Positions 33,555-40,876 of a stretch of 44,893 nt of DNA are shown piece after piece. The DNA lies in NCBI GenBank assembly GCA_018268105.1, contig JAFDXG010000008.1:1-44893 (forward strand), given 5' to 3'. Below the pieces are notes generated by a model. It ran no database searches. It was given only the letters and a program-made list of their open reading frames with translations, and was not told the origin of the DNA. The translations under genes and the position numbers were made by a program. Each line of letters opens with the position of its first letter. Positions within the stretch are counted from its first letter, which is position 1. Source of the DNA: Bacteroidota bacterium. GTDB lineage: Bacteria > Bacteroidota > Bacteroidia > Chitinophagales > Chitinophagaceae.

Positions 33555-34688
33555 ATGAGCGACGTCTCAAGCCTCTCTGATTTTCTGGATCCTGTTGACA
33601 GGGTCCGGTTATCTCACGATGAAGGTTATTCCGATGGACTGATCGGTAGGACGATACTTGCCAACGAAGATGAAATACCCGACCTCGATAATGCAGATAT
33701 AGTGCTTGTAGGATGCGGGGAGCAAAGAGGCGATGCCAATAGTGCCTATTCACTCGCTCCCGATGTTATTCGCAGTCAATTTTACAATTTACATTACTGG
33801 CACAAAGACATCAGGATTGCAGATATTGGTAATATTAAATGTGGCGCTACCCTGCATGATTCCTACGCAGCATTAAGAACTGTGGTTAGCGATCTGATCA
33901 GTATTGACAAAACAGTTATCATTTTAGGAGGCAGCCACGATTTAACACTTGCCCAATACGACGCTTATAAGTCAATCCGAAAAATCATAGAGGCAACTAC
34001 TATTGATGCACTCATTGATCTCAAGACCGACAGTCCATTGAAAAGTAAGAATTTTTTGATGGAGATGCTTACGGGAGAGCCTAATTTTATTCGCCACTAT
34101 AATCATATCGCATTTCAAAGTTATCTTGTACACCCGGGTATGCTTGAAACTCTCGATAAATTGAGATTCGATTGCTACAGGCTGGGAACAGTAAAAGAGC
34201 ACATTGATGAAATGGAACCTGTTTTGCGCAACAGCCAATTACTTAGCTTCGATATCAGCGCTTTACAAAACTCAGCAGCCCCGTCAAATTTCCTTTCTCC
34301 CAACGGGCTGAACGGGGAAGAAGCCTGTTCGCTGATGCGCTTCGCCGGTATGAGTCCTGATATGAGCAGTCTGGGTATATATGGTTATAGCGTGGAAAAT
34401 GACACCCAGCAGCTTACCGCAAAACAAATTGCTCAAATGCTCTGGTATTTTATTGACGGCAGATGGCAGGGCAAACACGAAGCATTACTTGCAGAGCGAG
34501 AATCTTTTTTTGAGTTTAATACCGCTTTTGCAGAAATAGATACCATTTTTCTTCAGAGCAAAAAAACCGGGCGCTGGTGGATGCAACTTCCCGATAAATC
34601 CTATATCGCCTGTTCTTACCAGGACTATATACAGGCAAGCAGTAACGAAATACCAGAACGCTGGTTACGTGCACAGGAGCGTAGTTAA
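33555..34688 (+). CDS. Arginase/formimidoylglutamase-fold protein with altered metal site
   Basis: The 377-aa protein has the ureohydrolase fold. GCGEQRGDANSAYSLAPDVIR (54-74) resembles the family N-terminus, and GGSHD (125-129) carries the first metal His128. The DAHxD motif appears as D155-L-K157-T-D159, so the second His is Lys. The SxDxDxxDP motif appears as S231-F-D233-I-S235, so that ligand Asp is Ser. Four of six Mn ligands remain. Known arginases and agmatinases need all six for a binuclear centre, so normal catalysis is doubtful. A terminal extension (about 325-377) with WWMQLPDKSYIACSYQDY is unusual. Bacteroidota copies are often labelled formimidoylglutamase, but no his-utilisation gene is nearby. 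Confidence 0.8.
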   Translation: MSDVSSLSDFLDPVDRVRLSHDEGYSDGLIGRTILANEDEIPDLDNADIVLVGCGEQRGDANSAYSLAPDVIRSQFYNLHYWHKDIRIADIGNIKCGATLHDSYAALRTVVSDLISIDKTVIILGGSHDLTLAQYDAYKSIRKIIEATTIDALIDLKTDSPLKSKNFLMEMLTGEPNFIRHYNHIAFQSYLVHPGMLETLDKLRFDCYRLGTVKEHIDEMEPVLRNSQLLSFDISALQNSAAPSNFLSPNGLNGEEACSLMRFAGMSPDMSSLGIYGYSVENDTQQLTAKQIAQMLWYFIDGRWQGKHEALLAERESFFEFNTAFAEIDTIFLQSKKTGRWWMQLPDKSYIACSYQDYIQASSNEIPERWLRAQERS

Positions 34689-34795
34689 CCCCATTACATT
34701 TTCAGGAGCAAATACCAGATAAATCAATAGTATCTTTCCCTGAAATTTTCATTACATATTCAACAACCTATGTATGGTATTGTAAATATTAACGG

Positions 34796-36148
34796 ATGAT
34801 ACATTTATTGAAAATAAATCTACTTGTGCGATGGTTGCTTCCAATAGTCTGCCTGTTCCTGTTTTATTCCTGCTCGGTATCGCATCGCATTCACCAATTT
34901 GCACAAAAAGAGCTGTTCACTGATTCTGTTTTGGCAAATGGTCATGCCGGCATATCTATTTTCGACGCAGATGCAAACCGCACGCTATATGATTACCAGG
35001 GCGACAAATATTTTGTCCCTGCCAGCAATACCAAAATCATAAGCCTTTATACCGGTTTAAAATATCTGAGCGACAGCCTGCCGGGGCTGGCCTATCAGGA
35101 TGGTAAGGATACCATGTATGTAATGGCAACAGGAGACCCGTCTTTTCTGCATCCTGACTTTAACCAACAACCTGTATTTAATTTTTTAAAGCAACAATCA
35201 AAACCCATTGCCATGACGGGCAACAACTGGCAATCGCAGGCATGGGGCAGCGGTTGGATGTGGGATGATTACAACAGTGCATATATGGCTGAACGCAGTC
35301 CTTTTCCAATATATGGCAATGTTATCCGATGGATACAGATACGGGATTCGAGCAGCATAAGTGCAATGGCCCGCAATGAATCTTTTATTTACTCAGAACC
35401 TGATATTAACTGGAAAGTGAATTTTAACGGAGATACCGGAACAACAAAATTTACTGCTGAACGGGCATTTACAGAAAATAAATTTTTTATTACACAGGGC
35501 AAAGAACCTTATATGACTATTGATGTCCCTTTTATTACCAACGGGTTTAACTCTGCACTTGATCTGATTAAAGACTCTCTTGGCAAAACAATTGAACTGA
35601 CGACTACCAATATCCAGCCCGGCCGACTGATACATTCGCAGCCTGTGGATGCTCTGTTTCGTCTGATGATGCACCGCAGTGATAATTTTTTTGCCGAACA
35701 AACTTTACTGATGGCAGCTAATACAAAACTGGGGGTGATGTCGGACACTAAAATGACAGACTATATGCTGAATAATGATTTGAAAGATTTTCCTCAACAT
35801 CCGATCTGGGAAGATGGAAGCGGGCTTAGCCGTTACAACTTATTTACCCCACGTGATTTTGTGTGGATTTTGCAGAAAATGAAAAATGAATTTGGAATTG
35901 AAAGGTTAAAAAACATTTTACCCACAGGCGGCACTGGCACTTTGAAAAATTATTACAAAAAAGACAGTACCAATATCTTTGCCAAAACAGGATCATTATC
36001 GGGCGTCGTTTGTATCAGCGGGTATTTGTATGGCAAAAAGGGCAAGTTGATGATATTTTCAGTACTCGTAAATAACGATACCCGTATTGCCTGGACCATC
36101 AGAAGAAAAATAGAAACATTTCTCGAAAAAGTAAGAGATTTGAACTGA
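34796..36148 (+). CDS. dacB: PBP4-type D-alanyl-D-alanine carboxypeptidase/endopeptidase
   Basis: The 450-aa protein starts with a lipoprotein-like signal ending in FYSC26. The penicillin-binding active site is complete: S77-N-T-K80 in VPASNTKII, the SxN motif S295-D-N297 in HRSDNFF, and K397-T-G in FAKTGSLSG. The domain between about 105 and 280 is the insertion typical of PBP4/S13 enzymes. It trims peptide cross-links or C-terminal D-Ala from peptidoglycan in the periplasm. The unknown 142-aa gene begins one base after its stop, implying coupled translation. Confidence 0.92.
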   Translation: MIHLLKINLLVRWLLPIVCLFLFYSCSVSHRIHQFAQKELFTDSVLANGHAGISIFDADANRTLYDYQGDKYFVPASNTKIISLYTGLKYLSDSLPGLAYQDGKDTMYVMATGDPSFLHPDFNQQPVFNFLKQQSKPIAMTGNNWQSQAWGSGWMWDDYNSAYMAERSPFPIYGNVIRWIQIRDSSSISAMARNESFIYSEPDINWKVNFNGDTGTTKFTAERAFTENKFFITQGKEPYMTIDVPFITNGFNSALDLIKDSLGKTIELTTTNIQPGRLIHSQPVDALFRLMMHRSDNFFAEQTLLMAANTKLGVMSDTKMTDYMLNNDLKDFPQHPIWEDGSGLSRYNLFTPRDFVWILQKMKNEFGIERLKNILPTGGTGTLKNYYKKDSTNIFAKTGSLSGVVCISGYLYGKKGKLMIFSVLVNNDTRIAWTIRRKIETFLEKVRDLN

Positions 36149-36149
36149 T

Positions 36150-36578
36150 ATGCTCCAAAGAAAAAAAACAGACGTTGACATTATTAAAGATATTCTTAAA
36201 GCTGTGCTGGAGGCAAGGCCGGATTCCGACTTTGTGAAAAGCCTTACTTTTCAGTATGAAGAGCGGGGTGGATTAAGTAAAAAACAACTGGAAGGATTAT
36301 ATCATAAAGCAGTAAAGATTTCATCAATCCCCGAAAACAAATTAATCACCCTTGAAGCCATCATTAAAAAAAAACCTACAAAATTCAAATCTGCTCCACC
36401 CAAACCTACACCACTTTATAAGAAAGATGAAGCAGCCGGTAAAATGATTCACGATATTCTTGCAAAATATCCACAACACAAAATGGTGTTGTTTTATAAA
36501 GTAAAATATGATAACAATGAAACTCTGCATGCTTCGGAAATAGCTGACCTGCAACGCCTTTGCAAACTATTGACATAG
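36150..36578 (+). CDS. Hypothetical protein coupled to dacB (142 aa)
   Basis: No family is recognised. The protein is basic and soluble. An N-terminal helical segment (about 1-60: TDVDIIKDILKAVLEARPDSDFVKSL, then GGLSKKQLEGLYHKA) is followed by a Lys/Pro linker (KKKPTKFKSAPPKPTPL, 69-85). A second helical segment (94-142) has HDILAKYPQHKMVLFYKVKYDNNETLHASEIADLQRLCKLL. The two halves resemble each other loosely (long helix, then L-S/H-x-x-x-L-x-x-L), hinting at an internal duplication. It has no signal or membrane helix. It starts 1 bp after dacB. Confidence 0.65.
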   Translation: MLQRKKTDVDIIKDILKAVLEARPDSDFVKSLTFQYEERGGLSKKQLEGLYHKAVKISSIPENKLITLEAIIKKKPTKFKSAPPKPTPLYKKDEAAGKMIHDILAKYPQHKMVLFYKVKYDNNETLHASEIADLQRLCKLLT

Positions 36579-36608
36579 AATGCAGCCTGTTATGTAGTTT
36601 ACCCACAC

Positions 36609-36616
36609 TATATTTG
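36609..36616 (+). promoter_or_regulatory. Candidate -7 box (TATATTTG) for the EamA transporter gene
   Basis: The bases read TATATTTG, an exact TAnnTTTG, 11 bp before the ATG, which would leave a very short leader. No good TTG -33 element was seen at 17-23 bp. Confidence 0.4.
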
Positions 36617-36627
36617 CGCTCCTATAT

Positions 36628-37548
36628 ATGAGTGACTCACAAAAAAGTCAGTTATCAGGTGCAGGACTTGCGTTATTAGCCACTATTATCTGGTCGGCGA
36701 ATTTTATTATCGCAAGAGCAGTTATACACAGTATCCCGCCATTCAGCCTTTCTTTCTTCAGATGGCTTTGTGCGGCAATTGTTATACTGCCTTTTTCGTT
36801 CAAAAAAATATATGAAGAAAGAAAAGCACTTGTACAAAATTGGAAATACCTGTTCTGGACCGCACTATGGGGAATTACACTGTTCAACACTTTCATATAT
36901 ATAGGCGGGCACTATACTACGGCTACCAATCTGGCCCTTATTGGTTCCACCTCCTCCCCCATTATCTCCATTATTCTTGCACGTATTTTTTTGAAAGAGC
37001 AAATTGGCTGGTTGAAATTTTCCGGAATGTTGCTTTGCATTACAGGAGTATTAATTTTATTAAGTCGGGGGGAATGGCATAACCTGGTAAACTTCCATTT
37101 TGGGGCAGGTGATAAATGGATATTGCTGGGAGCCGCCTGCTTTGCTATATACAATATTTTTACCCGAAAAAGACCAACTACAATTTCAGGAATAAGTTTT
37201 CTGACCATTGTATTTTCTCTGGGGGCTGTACTGCTTATACCATTTTATATTTGGGATGTAGCACATGCTACACCCGTAAAATGGAGCGCCAACCTCGTGT
37301 ATATTATTTTGTTCCTCGGTATTGGCTCCTCAGTAATTGCTTATTTATTATGGAACGAAGCCATTCAAAGACTGGGTGCCGGGTTAACGGCAATCTTTGG
37401 CAGCCTGCTTCCCATATTCAGTAGTATAGAAGCCGCAGTCATACTCAATGAATCGTTTACCTGGGTACAAGCCGTTGGTATGCTTGTAGTATTCGCAGGT
37501 ATATTGCTGGCAAACAGGAAGATGTTATCTGTTACAGGAAATACTTAA
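36628..37548 (+). CDS. EamA/DMT-family transporter
   Basis: This 306-aa protein has ten predicted membrane helices arranged as two EamA repeats. The first runs from about residue 10 to 142 (GLALLATIIWSANFIIARAV ... LKFSGMLLCITGVLILLS) and the second from about 155 to 298 (LLGAACFAIYNIFTRKRPT ... GMLVVFAGILLANRK). Drug/metabolite transporters of this type usually export amino acids, nucleosides or related metabolites; the substrate here is unknown. It converges with the MATE gene, with 36 bp between their ends. Confidence 0.93.
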   Translation: MSDSQKSQLSGAGLALLATIIWSANFIIARAVIHSIPPFSLSFFRWLCAAIVILPFSFKKIYEERKALVQNWKYLFWTALWGITLFNTFIYIGGHYTTATNLALIGSTSSPIISIILARIFLKEQIGWLKFSGMLLCITGVLILLSRGEWHNLVNFHFGAGDKWILLGAACFAIYNIFTRKRPTTISGISFLTIVFSLGAVLLIPFYIWDVAHATPVKWSANLVYIILFLGIGSSVIAYLLWNEAIQRLGAGLTAIFGSLLPIFSSIEAAVILNESFTWVQAVGMLVVFAGILLANRKMLSVTGNT

Positions 37549-37584
37549 ATAATATTTTTGCCATCCGAAATTCAACATTGTTCA

Positions 37585-38904
37585 TTACTTTGTCATCTTT
37601 AAGAACCTTAGAATTAAAAACAATGATGCCAGAGAAAGTCCGGTAATAAATCCCAGCCACATACCGGCAGCACCCATGTTGAACACAAATGCAAACATAT
37701 ACCCAAGGGGTAAGCCAGCTACCCAATATGCGATACCTACAAAAAGTGTTGGCATTTTTACATCTTTAATCCCACGCAATAATCCTGCACTTATTGCCTG
37801 TGTACTGTCTGATATCTGGAAAATAGCAGCATACAATAACAGTAAAGCTGCCAGGTTAAGTACTTCTGTATTTTTATTAAACAGGTGGGGCAGTTGGTTT
37901 CTAAAAAAAGTAAATATCAATGCGCAACAGGTCCCATATAAAAAAGCAGTAATCAATGTACTTTTGCCAATTATCGAAATCATCTTCCTGTCCTTTCTGC
38001 CAAAAGCATTACTCACCCTGATAGAACCAGCCTGCGACAAACCCATAGAAACCATAAATGTGAAGGATGCGCAACTCAACGCTATCTGATGTGCAGCCTG
38101 AGCTACAGCTCCAATTGTTCCTATGATTATACCTGAGATGGCAAAGGCGCTGGCTTCCATTCCTATTTGCATGCTGCTGGGAACACCTATATGCAAAAGT
38201 TCCTTAACCGTTTTCCATTTCAGTTTCCATTGATTGCGACTCACTGCTATATACCGCCAGAATAACTTATGCCTCAGAATTACAAAAAGCAATGCAATAA
38301 ACATCAGCGTTCGGGTAATGAGGGTAGCCCAGCCGGCACCCGCAAGTTCCATGCGTGGAAATCCCCAATGTCCATAAATTAGTAACCAGTTCAGTAAAAT
38401 ATTTACAGGCATTCCACTAAGGGAAAGCACCATCGCCGTTCGGGTATATTCAAGTCCGTCAGCAAATTGCTTGAGGGCCATAAAAAGGAGCATGGGAATA
38501 ATAGAGATTGACATGAGTTGCATAAAAGGTAATGCCAGGTGGGCTACTTCATCATCCTGCCCCAGGTGCAGCAAAATGTTTTTATCTGCCACCAGCAACC
38601 CAGTAATCAGCATGGCCGTGCAAACACATAAAAAGAAACCGTTAAATAAATAATGCGACACCAGTTGTCCGTCTTTCCTGCCATGAGCCATGGATACCAT
38701 TTGAGAAACACTGATTGTCATACCAATACCAATCACAAAAGGAATATTAATGACATTGATCACCAATGCCGATGCAGCCAATTGTTTGTAATTGATAGCG
38801 CCAATCATTGCAGCATCAATAATATGCAAAGACATCTGCGCAAGCTCACCGATAATAATAGGCAGCGCCAGTTTAATAGTTCTTCCTGCTTCCGCTCTCA
38901 ACAT
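37585..38904 (-). CDS. MATE-family multidrug/Na+ antiporter (NorM-like)
   Basis: The 439-aa protein has twelve membrane helices in two homologous halves. Recognisable parts are LALPIIIGELAQMSLHIIDAAMIG near 12-35, the QFADGLEYTRTAMVLSLSGMPVNILLNWLLIYG region near 163-195 and the HQIALSCASFTFMVSMGLSQAGSIRVSNAFGRKD segment (about 278-311) typical of the second half. MATE pumps exchange cations for drugs or metabolites. The start at 38904 gives MLRAEAGRTIKLALP, with the usual length. It is followed 36 bp later by the convergent EamA gene. Confidence 0.93.
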   Translation of the reverse strand: MLRAEAGRTIKLALPIIIGELAQMSLHIIDAAMIGAINYKQLAASALVINVINIPFVIGIGMTISVSQMVSMAHGRKDGQLVSHYLFNGFFLCVCTAMLITGLLVADKNILLHLGQDDEVAHLALPFMQLMSISIIPMLLFMALKQFADGLEYTRTAMVLSLSGMPVNILLNWLLIYGHWGFPRMELAGAGWATLITRTLMFIALLFVILRHKLFWRYIAVSRNQWKLKWKTVKELLHIGVPSSMQIGMEASAFAISGIIIGTIGAVAQAAHQIALSCASFTFMVSMGLSQAGSIRVSNAFGRKDRKMISIIGKSTLITAFLYGTCCALIFTFFRNQLPHLFNKNTEVLNLAALLLLYAAIFQISDSTQAISAGLLRGIKDVKMPTLFVGIAYWVAGLPLGYMFAFVFNMGAAGMWLGFITGLSLASLFLILRFLKMTK

Positions 38905-38989
38905 AAACTCAGAATTGTCATTTACATGGAACGTGAGGCTGAAATTGATAAATTCCCGTCACACACGTTTCTTTTCCTGTTTCAAAAAA

Positions 38990-39020
38990 AATCCGGAACT
39001 TTTTTTATCAGCCCCGGATT
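38990..39020 (-). terminator. Terminator after the sugar isomerase-like gene
   Basis: On the minus strand AATCCGG and CCGGATT pair around a 17-base loop, and the second arm is followed by a run of Ts. It begins about 20 bp past the stop of the gene ending at 39040. The loop is long, so efficiency may be moderate. Confidence 0.55.
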
Positions 39021-39039
39021 ATTTTTGTCAAAGAGTTGC

Positions 39040-39933
39040 TTATTTTAATTTAGCAACTTCATCGTTATAATATTTCTTTATAATGATAACATCGGGAAGA
39101 TTGTGATACCAGTTAGACTCGTGTTCTATAGACAACATCCCGTTAAAATTCTGTCGTTTCAGCTCAGCCAGCACTGCAGGAATATCTATAACACCCTTAC
39201 CTACAACTGTATCAGCAGCTTTGGCATCATCGAATTTTACAACATCCTTCAGGTGCACACCAAACACATGACCTTCAAGTTGCTTTAGCGCATCTACCGG
39301 GTTGATGCCATTGCGTGTCCAGTGACCAATGTCGGCACATGATCCTATATGGCTATGCCCTTTGATGGCTGCAAGCACAGAATCAGGAGTGGCATAGGCA
39401 TTGGGTTTAGGATGATCATGTATGGCAATTCTTATACCATATACACCGGCAAGGCTGTCCACCATATCCCACTGATCCTTTTTGGGTTCTGCTGTTATAT
39501 AACTCAATCCAAAATCTTTTGCAAGATCAAAGGCTTTCACCCATTCTTTTTCATTAGCAGGCGAAATTACTCCCATGGCTACAATACTGATACCCTTTTT
39601 ATTTAAAAGGTCTTTCAGTTTAGTACGGGTATCGGCAGACATGTCGGGACCGAAACTACCGGGTAATCCTCCGCCCAGTTTCTGTCCAAAAAAAGCTTCT
39701 ATATATTTTATACCGGCGCTATCTACTTTGTCGAGAGCCTCTGTAAACGGAAACATCCTGAACGTCCACATCTGAACACCTAATTTGAAGTTGGCAGTGC
39801 TGCCTGTATTTACCGCACTGTCGCTTTGCGCAACGGTACTGTCTTTAGCAGGTGCAGAAGTAGACCCGCTGTTGCAGGAACTAATAGCAAACAATCCCAG
39901 CAGGGATATAAAAAATCCGGCAATCAATTTCAT
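39040..39933 (-). CDS. Sugar phosphate isomerase/epimerase-like TIM-barrel lipoprotein
   Basis: The 297-aa protein begins with a lipoprotein signal, lipobox ISSC20, then a low-complexity Ser/Thr/Ala linker to about residue 47. The AP_endonuc_2/xylose-isomerase-like barrel follows: LGVQMWTFRMFPFTEAL, GIKYIEAF, ITAEPKKDQWD, IHDHPKPNAYATPDSVL, a SCADIGHW metal site, HLKDVVKFDD and LSIEHESNW near the end. Ligand residues E148-like, D and H positions look intact. It is probably exported and acts on free or 3-keto sugars, as often seen with DUF1080 lipoproteins, though the DUF1080 gene here is 11 kb away. A TACTTTTG box lies 37 bp upstream. Confidence 0.9.
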   Translation of the reverse strand: MKLIAGFFISLLGLFAISSCNSGSTSAPAKDSTVAQSDSAVNTGSTANFKLGVQMWTFRMFPFTEALDKVDSAGIKYIEAFFGQKLGGGLPGSFGPDMSADTRTKLKDLLNKKGISIVAMGVISPANEKEWVKAFDLAKDFGLSYITAEPKKDQWDMVDSLAGVYGIRIAIHDHPKPNAYATPDSVLAAIKGHSHIGSCADIGHWTRNGINPVDALKQLEGHVFGVHLKDVVKFDDAKAADTVVGKGVIDIPAVLAELKRQNFNGMLSIEHESNWYHNLPDVIIIKKYYNDEVAKLK

Positions 39934-39970
39934 GATTTGATTTTAAAAAGTGAATAAATGAAAAAGACAG

Positions 39971-39978
39971 CAAAAGTA
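39971..39978 (-). promoter_or_regulatory. Candidate -7 box (TACTTTTG) for the sugar isomerase-like gene
   Basis: The minus strand reads TACTTTTG, matching TAnnTTTG, 37 bp before the ATG at 39933. No clear TTG -33 element was found. Confidence 0.38.
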
Positions 39979-40174
39979 TTGAAAAAAAATTTGGGGGAAA
40001 TAATAAAAAGACATGCTGTCTAACAGCACATATATTCATACGATGACAGGAATGCACGAAAGTGCCAGCGGGGCGTTTGCGTATAACATTCGTAATATTT
40101 GACTTTGTATCTAAAAACTGCAAACATTTTGAACCCAAATTTTGCCGTAACGAAATTTCTGCACAGTAGTAATA

Positions 40175-40200
40175 AAAAATTGGCAATTAAGCCAATTTTT
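40175..40200. terminator. Bidirectional-looking stem-loop with T-runs
   Basis: AAAAATTGGC and GCCAATTTTT form a perfect 10-bp stem around AATTAA, with T-rich sequence after the stem on both strands. No gene ends close by on either strand, so it may belong to the repeat block rather than act as a terminator. Confidence 0.4.
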
Positions 40201-40421
40201 GTCAGCTCCGTCGGCTCTGATGCGTATCGGACTAACGTCATGGGTTAACCCAGATAAACTTCGTTTCCTCAGCTCATCAGGCTTCTGCCAGCATCTGATC
40301 GGCTTTATCGTATCAGACGCCTTCGGGCAGATTTTGCAGTCAACTGCAAAATCTGGATCAATCTCGGGAGATGTCAAAAAAAAACTGAATTTTGAGTGAT
40401 TGAAAATTACATAACATAAAG

Positions 40422-40790
40422 ATGAAAGCAATAATGATAATATGGCTCGGGGGTGGTATAGGCAGCGTGCTTCGCTACCTGGTCCAAGTCGGAGTAAATA
40501 AAATGGTAACTGTAGCATTTCCGGCCGGTACATTCCTTGTAAACATCTCCGGCTGCTTTATTATTGGATTATTATACGGTCTTTTCAACAGACACGCCTC
40601 GCTGACATCAGAATGGAGGCTTTTTCTTTTTACCGGTCTTTGCGGTGGGTATACTACTTTTTCAAGCTTTTCATACGAATGCATAAGCCTGTTCAGACAG
40701 GGAAATTATATGTACTTCATCTTATATACTGTACTGAGTGTAGTAATGGGTTTATTTGCAACAGTTGGTGGTATGAATATCGTTAAATAA
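40422..40790 (+). CDS. crcB: Fluoride ion channel CrcB/Fluc
   Basis: The 122-aa protein has four membrane helices, the usual length. Signatures are GGGIGSVLRYLVQ near 10-22, FPAGTFLVNISGCFIIGLLYG (35-55) with the conserved Asn, and GLCGGYTTFSSFSYE (73-87) with the TTFS phenylalanine-box region. It lets fluoride leave the cell as a dual-topology dimer. A second crcB is not seen. I looked for a fluoride riboswitch upstream and did not find its conserved core. A stump resembling a UspA start follows 11 bp later. Confidence 0.94.
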   Translation: MKAIMIIWLGGGIGSVLRYLVQVGVNKMVTVAFPAGTFLVNISGCFIIGLLYGLFNRHASLTSEWRLFLFTGLCGGYTTFSSFSYECISLFRQGNYMYFILYTVLSVVMGLFATVGGMNIVK

Positions 40791-40801
40791 AATGCTGTTT
40801 T

Positions 40802-40876
40802 ATGGAAAAGGAATATAAGAGAATTCTGATAGCCATTGATAATACCGCCCGAAATGGAGTAAAACCTTATTTGTAA
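40802..40876 (+). pseudogene. Possible 5' stump of a universal stress protein gene
   Basis: A 24-codon frame opens 11 bp after crcB: MEKEYKRILIAIDNTARNG then a short tail and TAA. The KRILIAID start matches the first strand and nucleotide-binding Asp of UspA proteins, and a usp gene next to crcB occurs in Bacteroidota. The remaining roughly 120 codons are absent, replaced by the end of the beta-helix gene, which overlaps its last ten bases. With so few residues it could be coincidence. Confidence 0.35.

Larger units (their letters stand above)
39934..40421. other. 488-bp intergenic region with a dense run of hairpins, possibly a dispersed repeat
   Basis: No gene is supported here. The block 40175-40380 contains, in order: a perfect 10-bp stem (40175-40184 with 40191-40200, flanked by T-runs), the palindrome TGGGTTAACCCA (40241-40252), GCATCTGAT paired with ATCAGACGC (40291-40299 with 40312-40320), a GCC-TTCG-GGC tetraloop (40319-40328), a perfect 13-bp repeat around CA (40328-40340 with 40343-40355) and ATCTCGGGAGAT (40361-40372). 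Its base composition is richer in GC than the flanks. The open frames across it have no protein character. It could be a REP/MITE-like element or a structured RNA. The left part (39934-40170) holds only the TACTTTTG box at 39971-39978. Confidence 0.5.

Noticed and set aside
40340..40421. Fluoride riboswitch upstream of crcB
   Set aside because: The conserved GGnGAUGG and pseudoknot elements were not found; the hairpins present do not follow that fold.
40111..40533. Minus-strand 140-codon open frame across the hairpin block
   Set aside because: It overlaps the crcB start, has no domain or compositional sense as a protein, and is better explained by the structured repeat.
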